Assembly: GCF_017368815.1 (NCBI RefSeq)
Contig: NZ_JAFNME010000019.1
Coordinates: 1-63,093 of the forward strand
Origin: Comamonas denitrificans
Lineage (GTDB): Bacteria; Pseudomonadota; Gammaproteobacteria; Burkholderiales; Burkholderiaceae_C
Length of the DNA: 63,093 nt
Reading direction: 5' to 3'
The stretch's first letter is position 1. Each line of letters opens with the position of its first letter. Below are positions 1-7,865 of this stretch, in pieces. The notes under the pieces are model-generated. The model worked only from the letters and a program-made list of their open reading frames with translations, ran no database searches and was not told the DNA's origin. A program made the translations under genes and the position numbers.

Positions 1-2
1 CT

Positions 3-731
3 TCTGCTTCCCCCCAGCCCACAACCACCCCTGCCACCCCAGGCAGGGCACCGGCCCATGTGGCACACCCCCAGACCGTGCGCAGCTTTGTGCGCCGCAC
101 AGGCCGCGTCACCACTGGCCAAGCCAAAGCTTTTGCTGAATTGGGCAGCACCTTTGTTCTGCCCTTCCAAACCGCGCCCTTGGACATGGTGGCGGCCTTT
201 GGCCGCAGTGCCCCAGTAATTTTGGAAATTGGTTTTGGCATGGGCGAAGCCACCGCCCACATTGCCCAAGTGCGCCCGGATGACAACTTTTTATGCTGCG
301 AGGTGCATGAGCCCGGCGTGGGCGCTTTGCTCAAGCGCATTGGTGAGCACAAGCTGGACAACATCCGCATCCTGCAACACGATGCCGTCGAAGTGCTGGC
401 CCATATGCTGCCCGAAGGCAGCCTGCAGGGCATTCATGTTTTCTTTCCTGATCCGTGGCACAAAAAAAAGCACAACAAACGCCGCTTGATTCAAGCGCCT
501 TTTTTAGCGAAGCTGGTCAGCCGGCTGGCCCCAGGGGGCTATATTCACTGCGCGACCGATTGGGAACCCTACGCGCAGCAAATGCTTGAAGTGCTCAGTG
601 CTGAACCCCAATTGCGCAACAGCACCGACGGCTTTGCGCCGCGCCCCAGCTACCGTCCCACCACCAAATTTGAAAAACGCGGCCTGCGCTTGGGCCATGG
701 GGTGTGGGATGTTATTTTTTTAAAACGGTAA
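3..731 (+). CDS. trmB: tRNA (guanine-N7-)-methyltransferase TrmB (5' end uncertain, possibly partial)
   Basis: TrmB uses S-adenosylmethionine to make m7G46 in the tRNA variable loop, in the cytoplasm. The family's N-terminal segment RSFVRRTGR is followed by the SAM-binding motif [15 protein letters not shown] and, mid-protein, by the signature [23 protein letters not shown] lies near the C-terminus. The only start codon in the window is GTG at 60, which would give 223 residues. The frame stays open back to the window edge and encodes a Thr/Pro/Ala-rich stretch of the kind often found as a TrmB N-terminal tail, so the real start may lie outside the window. The next gene, a GGDEF protein, begins 30 bases downstream on the same strand. 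The function is secure; the start is not. Confidence 0.93.
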   Translation, partial: SASPQPTTTPATPGRAPAHVAHPQTVRSFVRRTGRVTTGQAKAFAELGSTFVLPFQTAPLDMVAAFGRSAPVILEIGFGMGEATAHIAQVRPDDNFLCCEVHEPGVGALLKRIGEHKLDNIRILQHDAVEVLAHMLPEGSLQGIHVFFPDPWHKKKHNKRRLIQAPFLAKLVSRLAPGGYIHCATDWEPYAQQMLEVLSAEPQLRNSTDGFAPRPSYRPTTKFEKRGLRLGHGVWDVIFLKR

Positions 732-761
732 GCCGCCGAGACAACGCGAGTAAAAGCCGCT

Positions 762-1772
762 ATGGATATCCTGCAGAATTTGGTTCACATGACAGGGCAA
801 CGCGACCATTTGCGTTTGGAATTCTCTGTGCTCTCCACCCTGTTACAGCTGCCCCATGTCACCCAGGTACGGGCCCTGGAAATTCATCCCTTTGAAGGCC
901 AGCCCTGGGTACGCCCCCGTACTTGGCTGCAAGATGGGCAGCTGGTCAATACCGATATTGATTTTCTGCATGACCCACAACGCAAGCCTTTGAGCACGTT
1001 GCCCACCTTGAACGCAGGCATGCTGCGCAAGCAAGAGCGCATTGCCATCACCACCGCCGATGGGCTGCACATTCTGTGGCTGCCGGTCTGGATGCGCGAA
1101 CAGGCCCGGGTGTGCATTGAAATTACCCAATCGGCTGAGTTTTCCACGCACGATCTGGATATTTTGCTGGCCATTTTTCAGGTGTACCAAAACTACCAAA
1201 GCCTGCTTGATTACAGCGAGCGCGATGCTTTGACCGGGCTGCTTAACCGCAAAACTTTTGACGAGCATCTGCACCGCTTTTCCAACTCCACCAAGGCTGA
1301 GAACATGACCGAAATCCAGCCCTGGCTGGCGGTGATTGATATTGACCACTTCAAGCAGGTCAATGATCGCTACGGCCATCTGTTTGGTGATGAGGTGCTG
1401 ATCTTGGTGGCCAATTTGCTGCGCTCTAACTTTGGCTCGCAGCACCGGGTGTTTCGCTTTGGCGGGGAAGAGTTTGTGATCTTGCTGCAACCCATGAGCC
1501 TGAGTGCCGTCTCGGAGGCCTTGGAGCATTTTCGCCAAGCTGTGCAGGATTATGAATTTCCGCAAATTGGCAAAATCACCGTCAGCCTGGGCTTTTCCGG
1601 GGCGCACATGCGCTCGCCATCGCCCACCGAGCTGCTCAGCCAGGCCGACGAGGCGCTGTACTACGCCAAGGAAAATGGCCGCAACCGCGTCTGCCACTAC
1701 GAAACACTGCAAGCCTTAGGGGTGCTGAAAAAGCAAGAACAAATCACCCACGACGATGTCGAGTTGTTCTAA
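762..1772 (+). CDS. GGDEF-domain protein, probable diguanylate cyclase
   Basis: A 336-residue protein with an unrecognised N-terminal half (about 1-155) and a C-terminal GGDEF domain (about 160-320). The active-site loop reads FGGEEF, and the metal-binding DIDHFKQVND and the SLGFS and ADEALYYAKENGRNR motifs are present, so condensation of two GTP to cyclic di-GMP is expected. The RxxD inhibitory site normally found just ahead of GGEEF is absent (GSQH instead), so classical product inhibition is unlikely. No membrane segment or signal peptide is visible; the N-terminal half may be a cytosolic GAF-like sensor, but that is a guess. It follows trmB by 30 bases and may be co-transcribed. What it senses cannot be told from the sequence. 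Confidence 0.88.
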   Translation: MDILQNLVHMTGQRDHLRLEFSVLSTLLQLPHVTQVRALEIHPFEGQPWVRPRTWLQDGQLVNTDIDFLHDPQRKPLSTLPTLNAGMLRKQERIAITTADGLHILWLPVWMREQARVCIEITQSAEFSTHDLDILLAIFQVYQNYQSLLDYSERDALTGLLNRKTFDEHLHRFSNSTKAENMTEIQPWLAVIDIDHFKQVNDRYGHLFGDEVLILVANLLRSNFGSQHRVFRFGGEEFVILLQPMSLSAVSEALEHFRQAVQDYEFPQIGKITVSLGFSGAHMRSPSPTELLSQADEALYYAKENGRNRVCHYETLQALGVLKKQEQITHDDVELF

Positions 1773-1801
1773 GCAGGTGTTAAGGCTGGCAGGCTTGGCA
1801 C

Positions 1802-2929
1802 TTACCCTGCCGTGCTGTGCGCCCAGCCGGCATCCACCCACGAAGAGAGCAGCTGCAGCGCATCGTCACTGAGCTGCTGCACTTCGGCCGAGGACAACTG
1901 CCGGGTATCGGCCAGCTGGCGCATCAGTTCGGCATCGCGGCCTGCGGCCAGGTAGCTTTCGCCGTTGATGAAGATGTGCTGCGCGTCGTAAAGCATGCGG
2001 GTGCGCTGGTTCAGGCGCACGTTTTCGATCAGACCAAAGTCGTCGGCCGGCTCAAACCACACGCCGGGTTTGGGGTCGCTCAAGGTTTCGCCCAGGGCAC
2101 GCTCCAGCGCCAAGGGCTCGGCCAGGGCTTTTTCCAGCGCTTGGCGGGCAAAGTCCAGCAAGGCCGCAGGAATTTCGCCCGGGTGGGCCACCGCCGTTTG
2201 CTTGGGGTCTTTGTACACCACATCCTTGGGGCACTCATCGGGCGCATCGGACAGGCGCAGAAACAGTTCACGCGCCAGCTCGTCTTGTTTGGGGGAGCGA
2301 AAACCGACGGAGTACGTCATGCACTCGCCCTCGGCAATGCCGTCGTGCGCCCACATGGGGGGCAGGTAGAGCATGTCGCCGGGCTCCAGCACGTATTCTT
2401 CTTCGGGCTCGAAGTGGGTGAGGATTTTCAGCGGCACATCGGGCTGCAGGCTGAGGTTTTTTTGCCGCCCAATTCGCCAGCGGCGCTTGCCATGGGCTTG
2501 CAGCAAGAACACATCGTAGTTGTCAAAGTGTGGGCCAACGCCGCCTTGGTCGGTGGCAAAGCTGATCATCAGGTCATCAAGCCGTGCATCCGGAATAAAG
2601 CGAAACGGCTGCAGCAACTCGTGCGCGGCCTGCACGTGCAAATCCACGCCTTGCACCAGCACCGTCCAGCCCGGTTGTTTCAGCGCGGGCAAGCGCCGGC
2701 GCGAAAACGGGCCGTGCGCCAGGCTCCACTGCCCGCCGCCTTGCTGTTGCACCAGGCGCGATTCGACACCGTCTTGTCCCGCCAAGTCCAGCAGCTCGGA
2801 GCGGCTGAGCAGCGGCTTGAAACCGGGGATGGCCTGGCGCACCAGCAGGGGCTTTTTATGCCAGTAGGTGCGCATGAATTGGGCGGGGGAGATACCACCA
2901 AGAAGAGCTAGAGGCGTACGTGTATCCAT
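1802..2929 (-). CDS. roxA: Ribosomal protein L16 arginine hydroxylase RoxA (YcfD, cupin/JmjC family)
   Basis: A 375-residue 2-oxoglutarate/Fe(II) oxygenase of the YcfD/RoxA family, which hydroxylates an arginine of ribosomal protein L16. The N-terminus has the family hallmark FMRTYWHKKPLLVRQAIPGF. The iron-binding HxD is in GGVGPHFDNYDVFLLQ, the distal histidine is in MWAHDGIAEGE, and the double-stranded beta-helix core continues with KRRWRIG and TYSVGFRSP. The C-terminal roughly 150 residues match the family's dimerisation and winged-helix part. It converges with the GGDEF gene (29 bases between stops) and is divergent from slyD. Length and motifs are normal for the family. Confidence 0.9.
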   Translation of the reverse strand: MDTRTPLALLGGISPAQFMRTYWHKKPLLVRQAIPGFKPLLSRSELLDLAGQDGVESRLVQQQGGGQWSLAHGPFSRRRLPALKQPGWTVLVQGVDLHVQAAHELLQPFRFIPDARLDDLMISFATDQGGVGPHFDNYDVFLLQAHGKRRWRIGRQKNLSLQPDVPLKILTHFEPEEEYVLEPGDMLYLPPMWAHDGIAEGECMTYSVGFRSPKQDELARELFLRLSDAPDECPKDVVYKDPKQTAVAHPGEIPAALLDFARQALEKALAEPLALERALGETLSDPKPGVWFEPADDFGLIENVRLNQRTRMLYDAQHIFINGESYLAAGRDAELMRQLADTRQLSSAEVQQLSDDALQLLSSWVDAGWAHSTAG

Positions 2930-3048
2930 GATTTAAGCCATTAAAGTATAAAAAACTGTTTATTTAAAAGCGCGAGTAGCTCTTATTTTTAAGAAAATTC
3001 GCCCGAAAGATGCTGCGATTGTGCAACGCCTGCGCACGCCAGCGCTTG

Positions 3049-3110
3049 CGACAGCACAACAAAACCAGCGCTTGCCCCGGCTATCGGGGCTGCTCCTACA
3101 ATCGCAGCCT
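3049..3110. repeat. REP-like GC-rich palindromic sequence upstream of slyD
   Basis: The 207-base gap between roxA and slyD contains two AGCGCTTG words and, near 3070-3090, a CCCCG/CGGGG inverted repeat followed by GGGCTGCTCCTACA. Read on the minus strand this begins TGTAGGAGCAGCCCCG, which resembles the small extragenic palindromes of other proteobacteria. No second full copy was seen in the window, so its status as a repeat rests on shape only. Confidence 0.3.
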
Positions 3111-3136
3111 TTTGCCAGAATGAAAGACTGCCGACC

Positions 3137-3682
3137 ATGCACCCAGCGCACCCCACCGAAGTCAGCGAACAATGTGTTGTTGCCCTGACCTGGACGTTAA
3201 AAGACACTTTGGGCGAGGTGCTGGATGTGCTGGAGACGCCGGTGGAATTTTTGGTGGGCGGCGATGATTTGCTCACCCGCATCGACCAGGCGCTGCAAGG
3301 CCACGCTGTGGGCGATACCCTGCAACTGCACCTGGAGCCGGAAGATGCCTTTGGCGACTATGACGAGCAGCGGGTGTTCCTCTCAGCCCGCAGCGCCTTT
3401 CCGGAGACCTTGGAAGAAGGCATGACTTTTGATGGCCTGGGCCTGCCCGCCAACGCCTGCCCGGATGCACCGCCAGAGCTGCTCTACACCGTTACCGAGA
3501 TTTATCCCGAGCATGTGGTGCTTGACGGCAACCACCCCTTGGCGGGGATTGCGCTGCGCATCGAGCTCAAAATTGAAGCCATTCGCGAAGCGACCGAAGA
3601 AGAAATTGGCCAGGGCAGCGCCGGAACGGGTTTTTTCCGCATCCAGCCGCCCATGGCCCCAGGGTCCAGCACGCTGCACTAA
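3137..3682 (+). CDS. slyD: FKBP-type peptidyl-prolyl cis-trans isomerase (SlyD-like)
   Basis: A 181-residue SlyD-type prolyl isomerase and chaperone, expected in the cytoplasm. The first half has the expected FKBP order, VVALTWTLKD, then PVEFLVGGDDLLTRIDQAL, then GDTLQLHLEPEDAFGDYDEQ, where the EPEDAFGDYD segment marks the insert-in-flap type. The ending DGNHPLAGIALRIELKIEAIREAT matches the DFNHPLAGK-type segment that closes the FKBP fold. The metal-binding histidine-rich tail of E. coli SlyD is missing; the C-terminus is short and ends SSTLH. It stands alone between roxA (divergent) and the ferric-reductase-like gene (convergent). Confidence 0.88.
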   Translation: MHPAHPTEVSEQCVVALTWTLKDTLGEVLDVLETPVEFLVGGDDLLTRIDQALQGHAVGDTLQLHLEPEDAFGDYDEQRVFLSARSAFPETLEEGMTFDGLGLPANACPDAPPELLYTVTEIYPEHVVLDGNHPLAGIALRIELKIEAIREATEEEIGQGSAGTGFFRIQPPMAPGSSTLH

Positions 3683-3724
3683 GCACCTGTGTACCCTCTC
3701 GGTGCGGGTGGGCAGCAAGGCCGC

Positions 3725-5101
3725 TCACCGCAACTGAAATGCCTCTTGGTGCAGGTGCCACCCCGCTTCGCGCTGGGCTTGTTCGCGCACGGCCTGGCCC
3801 AGCCCGGCGGGGCCGCACAGCCAAATGTCCAGGGCTTTGCCGTGGCGCAGCAGATCTTGCGGACGGAAATACTCGTTTTTTTCAGCGTCGTGCACGATCA
3901 ATTCCACCGGCGGCTGGGCACTGGCCGCCAGCGCTTGAATGCGTGGCAGCACACCATCCTTCGCGGCGGCGCGGGTGCAGTAATGCAGCACGGCCGGGGC
4001 CGCCCCGGCCTGCGCTGCAGGGGCACCGGGCTGGCGGGCTTCCAGCAAGGCGATGAACGGGGTCACGCCCACCCCACCGGCGATCCACACTTGTTGGCGC
4101 TCTTGCACGCCCTGGCCGTCAAAGCGGCCGTAAGGCCCTTCAATGCGCACGCTGTGGCCCACGTGCAATTGCTGGTGCAGCTGCTGGGTGTAGTCGCCCA
4201 GGGGTTTGATCACCAGGCGCAGGCGCTCTGCGCCATCGGCCGCCTGGCCACAGGCCCCAGGAGCGCTGGCGATGGTGAAGGGGTGGGGGCCTTCGGCCCC
4301 ATCAAACTGCACAAACACAAACTGCCCGGCGTGGTGTCCTGGCCAATCGGACGGCAGGGCGCACAGCACCTCCAGCGGGTCTTGGCCTGCGTGTTGGCCC
4401 AGCAGCTGCACACTGTCAATGCGTGCGCTGTATTGGCGGGCTTGGCCAATTTTGCCCAGCAGCGACCACAGGGCCGCGCCACTGCCGACGGCCAGCAACG
4501 CCCCCATCAGCACGCCCATGGGGGCCGCCCACAGGCTCAAAGGCATCAGCGCCACCGTATGGAACACGGCCGCCAGGTACAGCACGGGCATGACGCGGTG
4601 CAGTTTGCGCCACGGTTTGTAAGGCAGCAGTTTTTGCCAGAGGGTGAGCACAATCAGCGCCAGCAGGGCGTACATGGCCCACTCGCCCACATCTTTGCCC
4701 AGGCCGCGCCAATCGGTGGCAAAGCTGAGTACGGCATCGCGGGCCGGTTTGCCTGCACGGCCAAAGGTGGCTTTGAGCCCATCGCCCAAAAATTCCTTGA
4801 AGCCCCAGTAGTGCAGCGCCATGGCGACGGCGGCGGCAATCCCGGCCCATTTGTGCAGGCGATAGACCTGATCCAGACCGCCTACCAGCCGCTCTTGCCA
4901 CGGCTGGCGCAGGGCCAGCAGCATGATCAAACTCATCATGCCCACGCTCCACACCCCGGTTAAATACAAGCCGTGGTGGCGCAACTGCCACCACCAAGTG
5001 CCGGGCACATCCTTGGGGGGCTGCCAGCCCAGCCAGGTCGTGAGCGCCCAGGCCAGGGTGAGTAGAGCGAGAAAGGCCCAAAAAACTTTTTTCATTCGCA
5101 T
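3725..5101 (-). CDS. Ferric reductase-like transmembrane flavoprotein (FAD/NAD(P)H-dependent)
   Basis: A 458-residue membrane protein. The N-terminal half (about 1-215) carries six or so hydrophobic segments of the ferric reductase-like type, with histidines in YRLHKWAG, ALHYWGF and KLHRVMPVLYLAAVFH placed to bind haem. The C-terminal half is a ferredoxin-reductase fold: FAD-binding HPFTIASAPG, then the NAD(P)-binding WIAGGVGVTPFIALLEA, and a terminal WLCGPAGL. It is expected to pass electrons from a cytosolic nicotinamide across the membrane, perhaps to ferric iron. An upstream in-frame start at 5134 exists, but an AAAGGAAC ribosome-binding site sits just before the ATG at 5101, which I chose. 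It is divergent from the PepSY-regulator-kinase cluster, with 184 bases between. Confidence 0.85.
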   Translation of the reverse strand: MRMKKVFWAFLALLTLAWALTTWLGWQPPKDVPGTWWWQLRHHGLYLTGVWSVGMMSLIMLLALRQPWQERLVGGLDQVYRLHKWAGIAAAVAMALHYWGFKEFLGDGLKATFGRAGKPARDAVLSFATDWRGLGKDVGEWAMYALLALIVLTLWQKLLPYKPWRKLHRVMPVLYLAAVFHTVALMPLSLWAAPMGVLMGALLAVGSGAALWSLLGKIGQARQYSARIDSVQLLGQHAGQDPLEVLCALPSDWPGHHAGQFVFVQFDGAEGPHPFTIASAPGACGQAADGAERLRLVIKPLGDYTQQLHQQLHVGHSVRIEGPYGRFDGQGVQERQQVWIAGGVGVTPFIALLEARQPGAPAAQAGAAPAVLHYCTRAAAKDGVLPRIQALAASAQPPVELIVHDAEKNEYFRPQDLLRHGKALDIWLCGPAGLGQAVREQAQREAGWHLHQEAFQLR

Positions 5102-5132
5102 GATCGTGTTCCTTTGCATGCAGCAACAAATC

Positions 5133-5146
5133 AAGGGTAAACCCTT
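5133..5146. promoter_or_regulatory. GGGTTTACCC-type motif, possible operator upstream of the ferric-reductase-like gene
   Basis: AAGGGTAAACCCTT is a 14-base near-palindrome in the divergent control region between the reductase (start 5101) and the PepSY gene (start 5286). A closely related word, AGGGTTTACCCCT, occurs at about 11038 between dctP and fapA. The recurrence suggests a regulator site, but no regulator can be assigned. Confidence 0.25.
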
Positions 5147-5285
5147 TTATCTATGGCGGTGCTGCCAGCATGCCAAAAAACGACTGAACCGATGCTGAAA
5201 GCACTGTTCAGGCTGTATTCAGCGGCCCCAGCGTACAACCGAGGTGCTGCTGGTAGATGCAGCCACCTGAAGAAAGGAAACCGCT

Positions 5286-5618
5286 ATGAATACCCGCACC
5301 CTGACTTTAGCCCTGGGCAGCGCCTGCCTGGGTTTGGCCCTGTGGGCCAGTGCCTTGCCCGTCGGTCACGCCGACAGCAGCGACCATGAGCTGGCCCGCC
5401 AAGCTCTGCAGCAAGGCAAGGTGCTGCCCCTGCGCACCGTACTGGACAAGGTGGAAAAAGAGTATTCTGGCCAAGTGGTTGAGCTGGAGTTTGAAGCCGA
5501 GCACGGCGAGTTTGTCTATGAGATCCGCCTGCTGCAGGCCAATGGCACGCTGCTGAAAATCAAAATGAACGCCGTCGATGGCTCCGTCATTTCTGTCAAA
5601 CAACGCAATCAACACTAA
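5286..5618 (+). CDS. PepSY domain-containing periplasmic protein
   Basis: A 110-residue exported protein with an N-terminal signal peptide (LTLALGSACLGLALWASALPVGHA, cleavage probably after HADS or nearby) and one PepSY domain covering residues 35-110. The domain reads LPLRTVLDKVEKEYSGQVVELEFE, then FVYEIRLLQANGTLLKIKMNAVDG, the usual PepSY pattern. Its start has the ribosome-binding site GAAAGGAAA. It lies 13 bases upstream of an OmpR-type regulator gene and its kinase and is surely in the same transcript. PepSY proteins in this position commonly accompany two-component systems that respond to metals or envelope stress. The ligand is not visible here. Confidence 0.85.
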   Translation: MNTRTLTLALGSACLGLALWASALPVGHADSSDHELARQALQQGKVLPLRTVLDKVEKEYSGQVVELEFEAEHGEFVYEIRLLQANGTLLKIKMNAVDGSVISVKQRNQH

Positions 5619-5631
5619 GGCTTGCATCCCC

Positions 5632-6315
5632 ATGCGCATTTTGGTCGTAGAAGACGAGCCCACCTTGCTCGCCCAACTGGTCGCCGCCATTACCGCTGCT
5701 GGTCATACCGTGGAAATGGCCCGCGATGGCCAAGAAGCGGCTTACCTGGGCGAGGTGGAAGATTTTGATGCGGTCGTGCTGGACCTGGGCCTGCCCATCG
5801 TCGATGGCCTGAGCGTATTGCGCGGCTGGCGCCGCCAAGGGCGCAGCATGCCGGTGCTGATTTTGACGGCGCGCAGCAGCTGGCACGAAAAAGTCACCGG
5901 CATGGATGCCGGGGCCGATGATTACCTGGCCAAACCCTTTCACATGGAAGAGCTGCTGGCCCGCCTGCGCGCCTTGCTGCGGCGGCTTTCGCCGCACAGC
6001 AGCGCCCTGTGGCACTGCGGGCCCATCAGTCTGGATACGCGCCAGGCCAGCGCCTGGGTACACCAGGTGCCCATCAACCTCACCAGCCACGAGTTCAAAT
6101 TGCTGCAGCTGCTCATGCAGCAACCCGGCCACGTGCTCACCCGCACCCAGCTGGCCGAGCACATCTACCCCCAGGACAGCGAGCGCGACTCCAACACCAT
6201 CGAGGTGTTTGTGGGCCGCCTGCGCAAAAAGCTCCCCCCCGGCAGCATCGAAACCGTGCGCGGCCTGGGCTACCGCCTGGTGGAAGTGGCCAATCACCAC
6301 GCCAATCCCTTATGA
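5632..6315 (+). CDS. Two-component response regulator, OmpR/PhoB family
   Basis: A 227-residue regulator. Residues 1-115 are a receiver domain with the acidic pair in VVEDEP, the phosphoacceptor aspartate in VVLDLGLP, the threonine in LILTARS and the lysine in YLAKPFHMEELLARLRALLRR. Residues about 125-220 are an OmpR-type winged helix (INLTSHEFKLLQLLMQQPG, then RDSNTIEVFVGRLRKKL, then VRGLGYRLV). An upstream start at 5578 would run through the PepSY stop region; ATG at 5632 begins exactly at the receiver domain. The stop overlaps the kinase start (ATGA), so the two are translationally coupled. Together with the PepSY gene it forms a three-gene operon divergent from the ferric-reductase-like gene. 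Confidence 0.93.
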   Translation: MRILVVEDEPTLLAQLVAAITAAGHTVEMARDGQEAAYLGEVEDFDAVVLDLGLPIVDGLSVLRGWRRQGRSMPVLILTARSSWHEKVTGMDAGADDYLAKPFHMEELLARLRALLRRLSPHSSALWHCGPISLDTRQASAWVHQVPINLTSHEFKLLQLLMQQPGHVLTRTQLAEHIYPQDSERDSNTIEVFVGRLRKKLPPGSIETVRGLGYRLVEVANHHANPL

Positions 6316-7742
6316 GCGCTCCCGCCCGCCCCGCTGCCCAGGCGCAGCCCACTTACTCTTTGCGCCGCCGCCTGCTGCTGGGCACCCTGGGCTGGGTCTT
6401 GCTGGCGGTATTGACTGCGGGCTGGGGACTGCGTGATTTATTTCAAAGCCATATCCAGGCGCAATTGCAAGACCAATTGCTCATGCAACTCAACCAATTG
6501 AGCGGTGCGGTGCGCAGCGATGCCCAAGGGCAACTGCACGTGCCGCCGCTGGCCACCGACCCGCGCTGGAGCACGCCCCTGTCGGGCCTGTACTGGCAAA
6601 TCGACAGCCAAGCCCAAGGCCAAGCGCCCCGCATGGCCGCCGCCCGCTCGCGCTCACTGTGGGACCAGGTGCTGCCCCTGCCAGCCCAGGCCGAGTGGGA
6701 TGCGCACGCCCCCGAGGGCCATAGCGTGTGGACGCTGCACCAAGAGGGGCAACGCCTGCTGGCCGTCAGCCACCACATCCACCTGCCCGAAGAGGGTGCC
6801 CCCACCCTGCGCATCACCGTCGCTGCCGATGAGCGCCTGCTGGCCGAGCCCCTGGGGCGCTTTACCACCATGCTGCTCATCGCCCTGGGCACCTTGGCCG
6901 CCGGGCTGCTGATGGCCGCTGCCGTGCAAATGCAGTGGCTGCTGCGCCCTTTGCAGCAATTGCGCCAGCACCTGGGAGCGGTGCAAGCGGGCGATGCGGC
7001 GCAACTGCAAGGCCACTACCCGCAGGAGCTGACCCCGCTGGTCACCACCTTGAACCATGTGCTGGCCAGCAATGCCGAGATGGTGCAACGCGCCCGCACC
7101 CAGGCGGGCAACCTGGCGCATGCGCTCAATACCCCGCTGTCCATCCTCACCAACGCCGCTGCCCAAGACCCCAGCGCCCTGGGCCAGTTGGTGCAAGAGC
7201 AAGTGGCCCACGCCCGCCGCCATGTCGATTACCACCTGGCCCGCGCCCGCGCTGGTGCAGCCGTGCGGGCCACCGGCCTGGCCAGCCCGGTGCAGCCCAC
7301 CACTCAGGCGCTGCTGCGCACCATGGCCCGCTTGTATCCAGCGGTGGACTTTGGCCTGAACGCCCCGGCCGCGCCGCTGCACTTCAAGGGCGAAGTGCAA
7401 GACCTGTTTGAAATGCTGGGCAACCTGCTGGACAACGCGGGCAAATGGGCGCACCGGCAGGTCAGCGTTACCCTGGCCCCGGCCACCGCGCCGGGCATGC
7501 TGCTGATTACCGTGGATGACGACGGCCCCGGCATTGCCGATGCAGCGCAGCGCCAGCAGATTTTTCAGCGCGGTGAGCGCTTGGATGAAAACCGCCCCGG
7601 CGCTGGCCTGGGCCTGAACATTGTGCAAGTGCTGGCCCAGACCTATGGCGGCGATGTGCGGGCCGAGCCCTCGGCGCTGGGCGGCTTGCAGCTGCAATTG
7701 CAGCTGCCATTGAGCGCCACCCCTGCCGCCGCCGCAGCATGA
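6312..7742 (+). CDS. Two-component sensor histidine kinase (PhoQ-like)
   Basis: A 476-residue membrane kinase. The first membrane segment (about 25-45, LLLGTLGWVLLAVLTAGW) is followed by a roughly 135-residue periplasmic sensor, a second membrane segment (about 180-200, MLLIALGTLAAGLLMAAA), a HAMP-like linker, a dimerisation domain with the histidine in LAHALNTPLSILTNAA, and a C-terminal ATPase domain with LLDNAGKWA, VDDDGPGIAD and GAGLGLNIV. HALNTP instead of HELRTP is the form seen in PhoQ-type kinases. It starts within the stop of the regulator gene. A start at 6009 in the same frame runs through the regulator gene and is rejected. The signal is unknown; PepSY and the nearby reductase suggest metal or redox stress. 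Confidence 0.92.
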   Translation: MSAPARPAAQAQPTYSLRRRLLLGTLGWVLLAVLTAGWGLRDLFQSHIQAQLQDQLLMQLNQLSGAVRSDAQGQLHVPPLATDPRWSTPLSGLYWQIDSQAQGQAPRMAAARSRSLWDQVLPLPAQAEWDAHAPEGHSVWTLHQEGQRLLAVSHHIHLPEEGAPTLRITVAADERLLAEPLGRFTTMLLIALGTLAAGLLMAAAVQMQWLLRPLQQLRQHLGAVQAGDAAQLQGHYPQELTPLVTTLNHVLASNAEMVQRARTQAGNLAHALNTPLSILTNAAAQDPSALGQLVQEQVAHARRHVDYHLARARAGAAVRATGLASPVQPTTQALLRTMARLYPAVDFGLNAPAAPLHFKGEVQDLFEMLGNLLDNAGKWAHRQVSVTLAPATAPGMLLITVDDDGPGIADAAQRQQIFQRGERLDENRPGAGLGLNIVQVLAQTYGGDVRAEPSALGGLQLQLQLPLSATPAAAAA

Positions 7743-7782
7743 CGACGGCCCCCTGGCCCAGGCCTGCCACACCAATAAGATG

Positions 7783-7858
7783 AGCTGGTAGCGCTGAATA
7801 AAAAAGGACTTCATGCTGATTTAGCCATGAAGTCCTTTAAATTGAAGCGCAAACAGCT
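7783..7858. terminator. Nested palindrome acting as a bidirectional terminator between kinase and dctM
   Basis: A strong inner hairpin (AAAGGACTTCATG at 7803-7815 with its complement at 7826-7838) lies inside an outer pair of arms, AGCTGGTAGCGCT (7783-7795) and AGCGCAAACAGCT (7846-7858). It is flanked by A and T runs and separates two convergent genes. The outer arms belong to a repeat family found about ten times in this window; the inner hairpin sequence is different in each member. Confidence 0.8.
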
Positions 7859-7865
7859 ATGCTAT

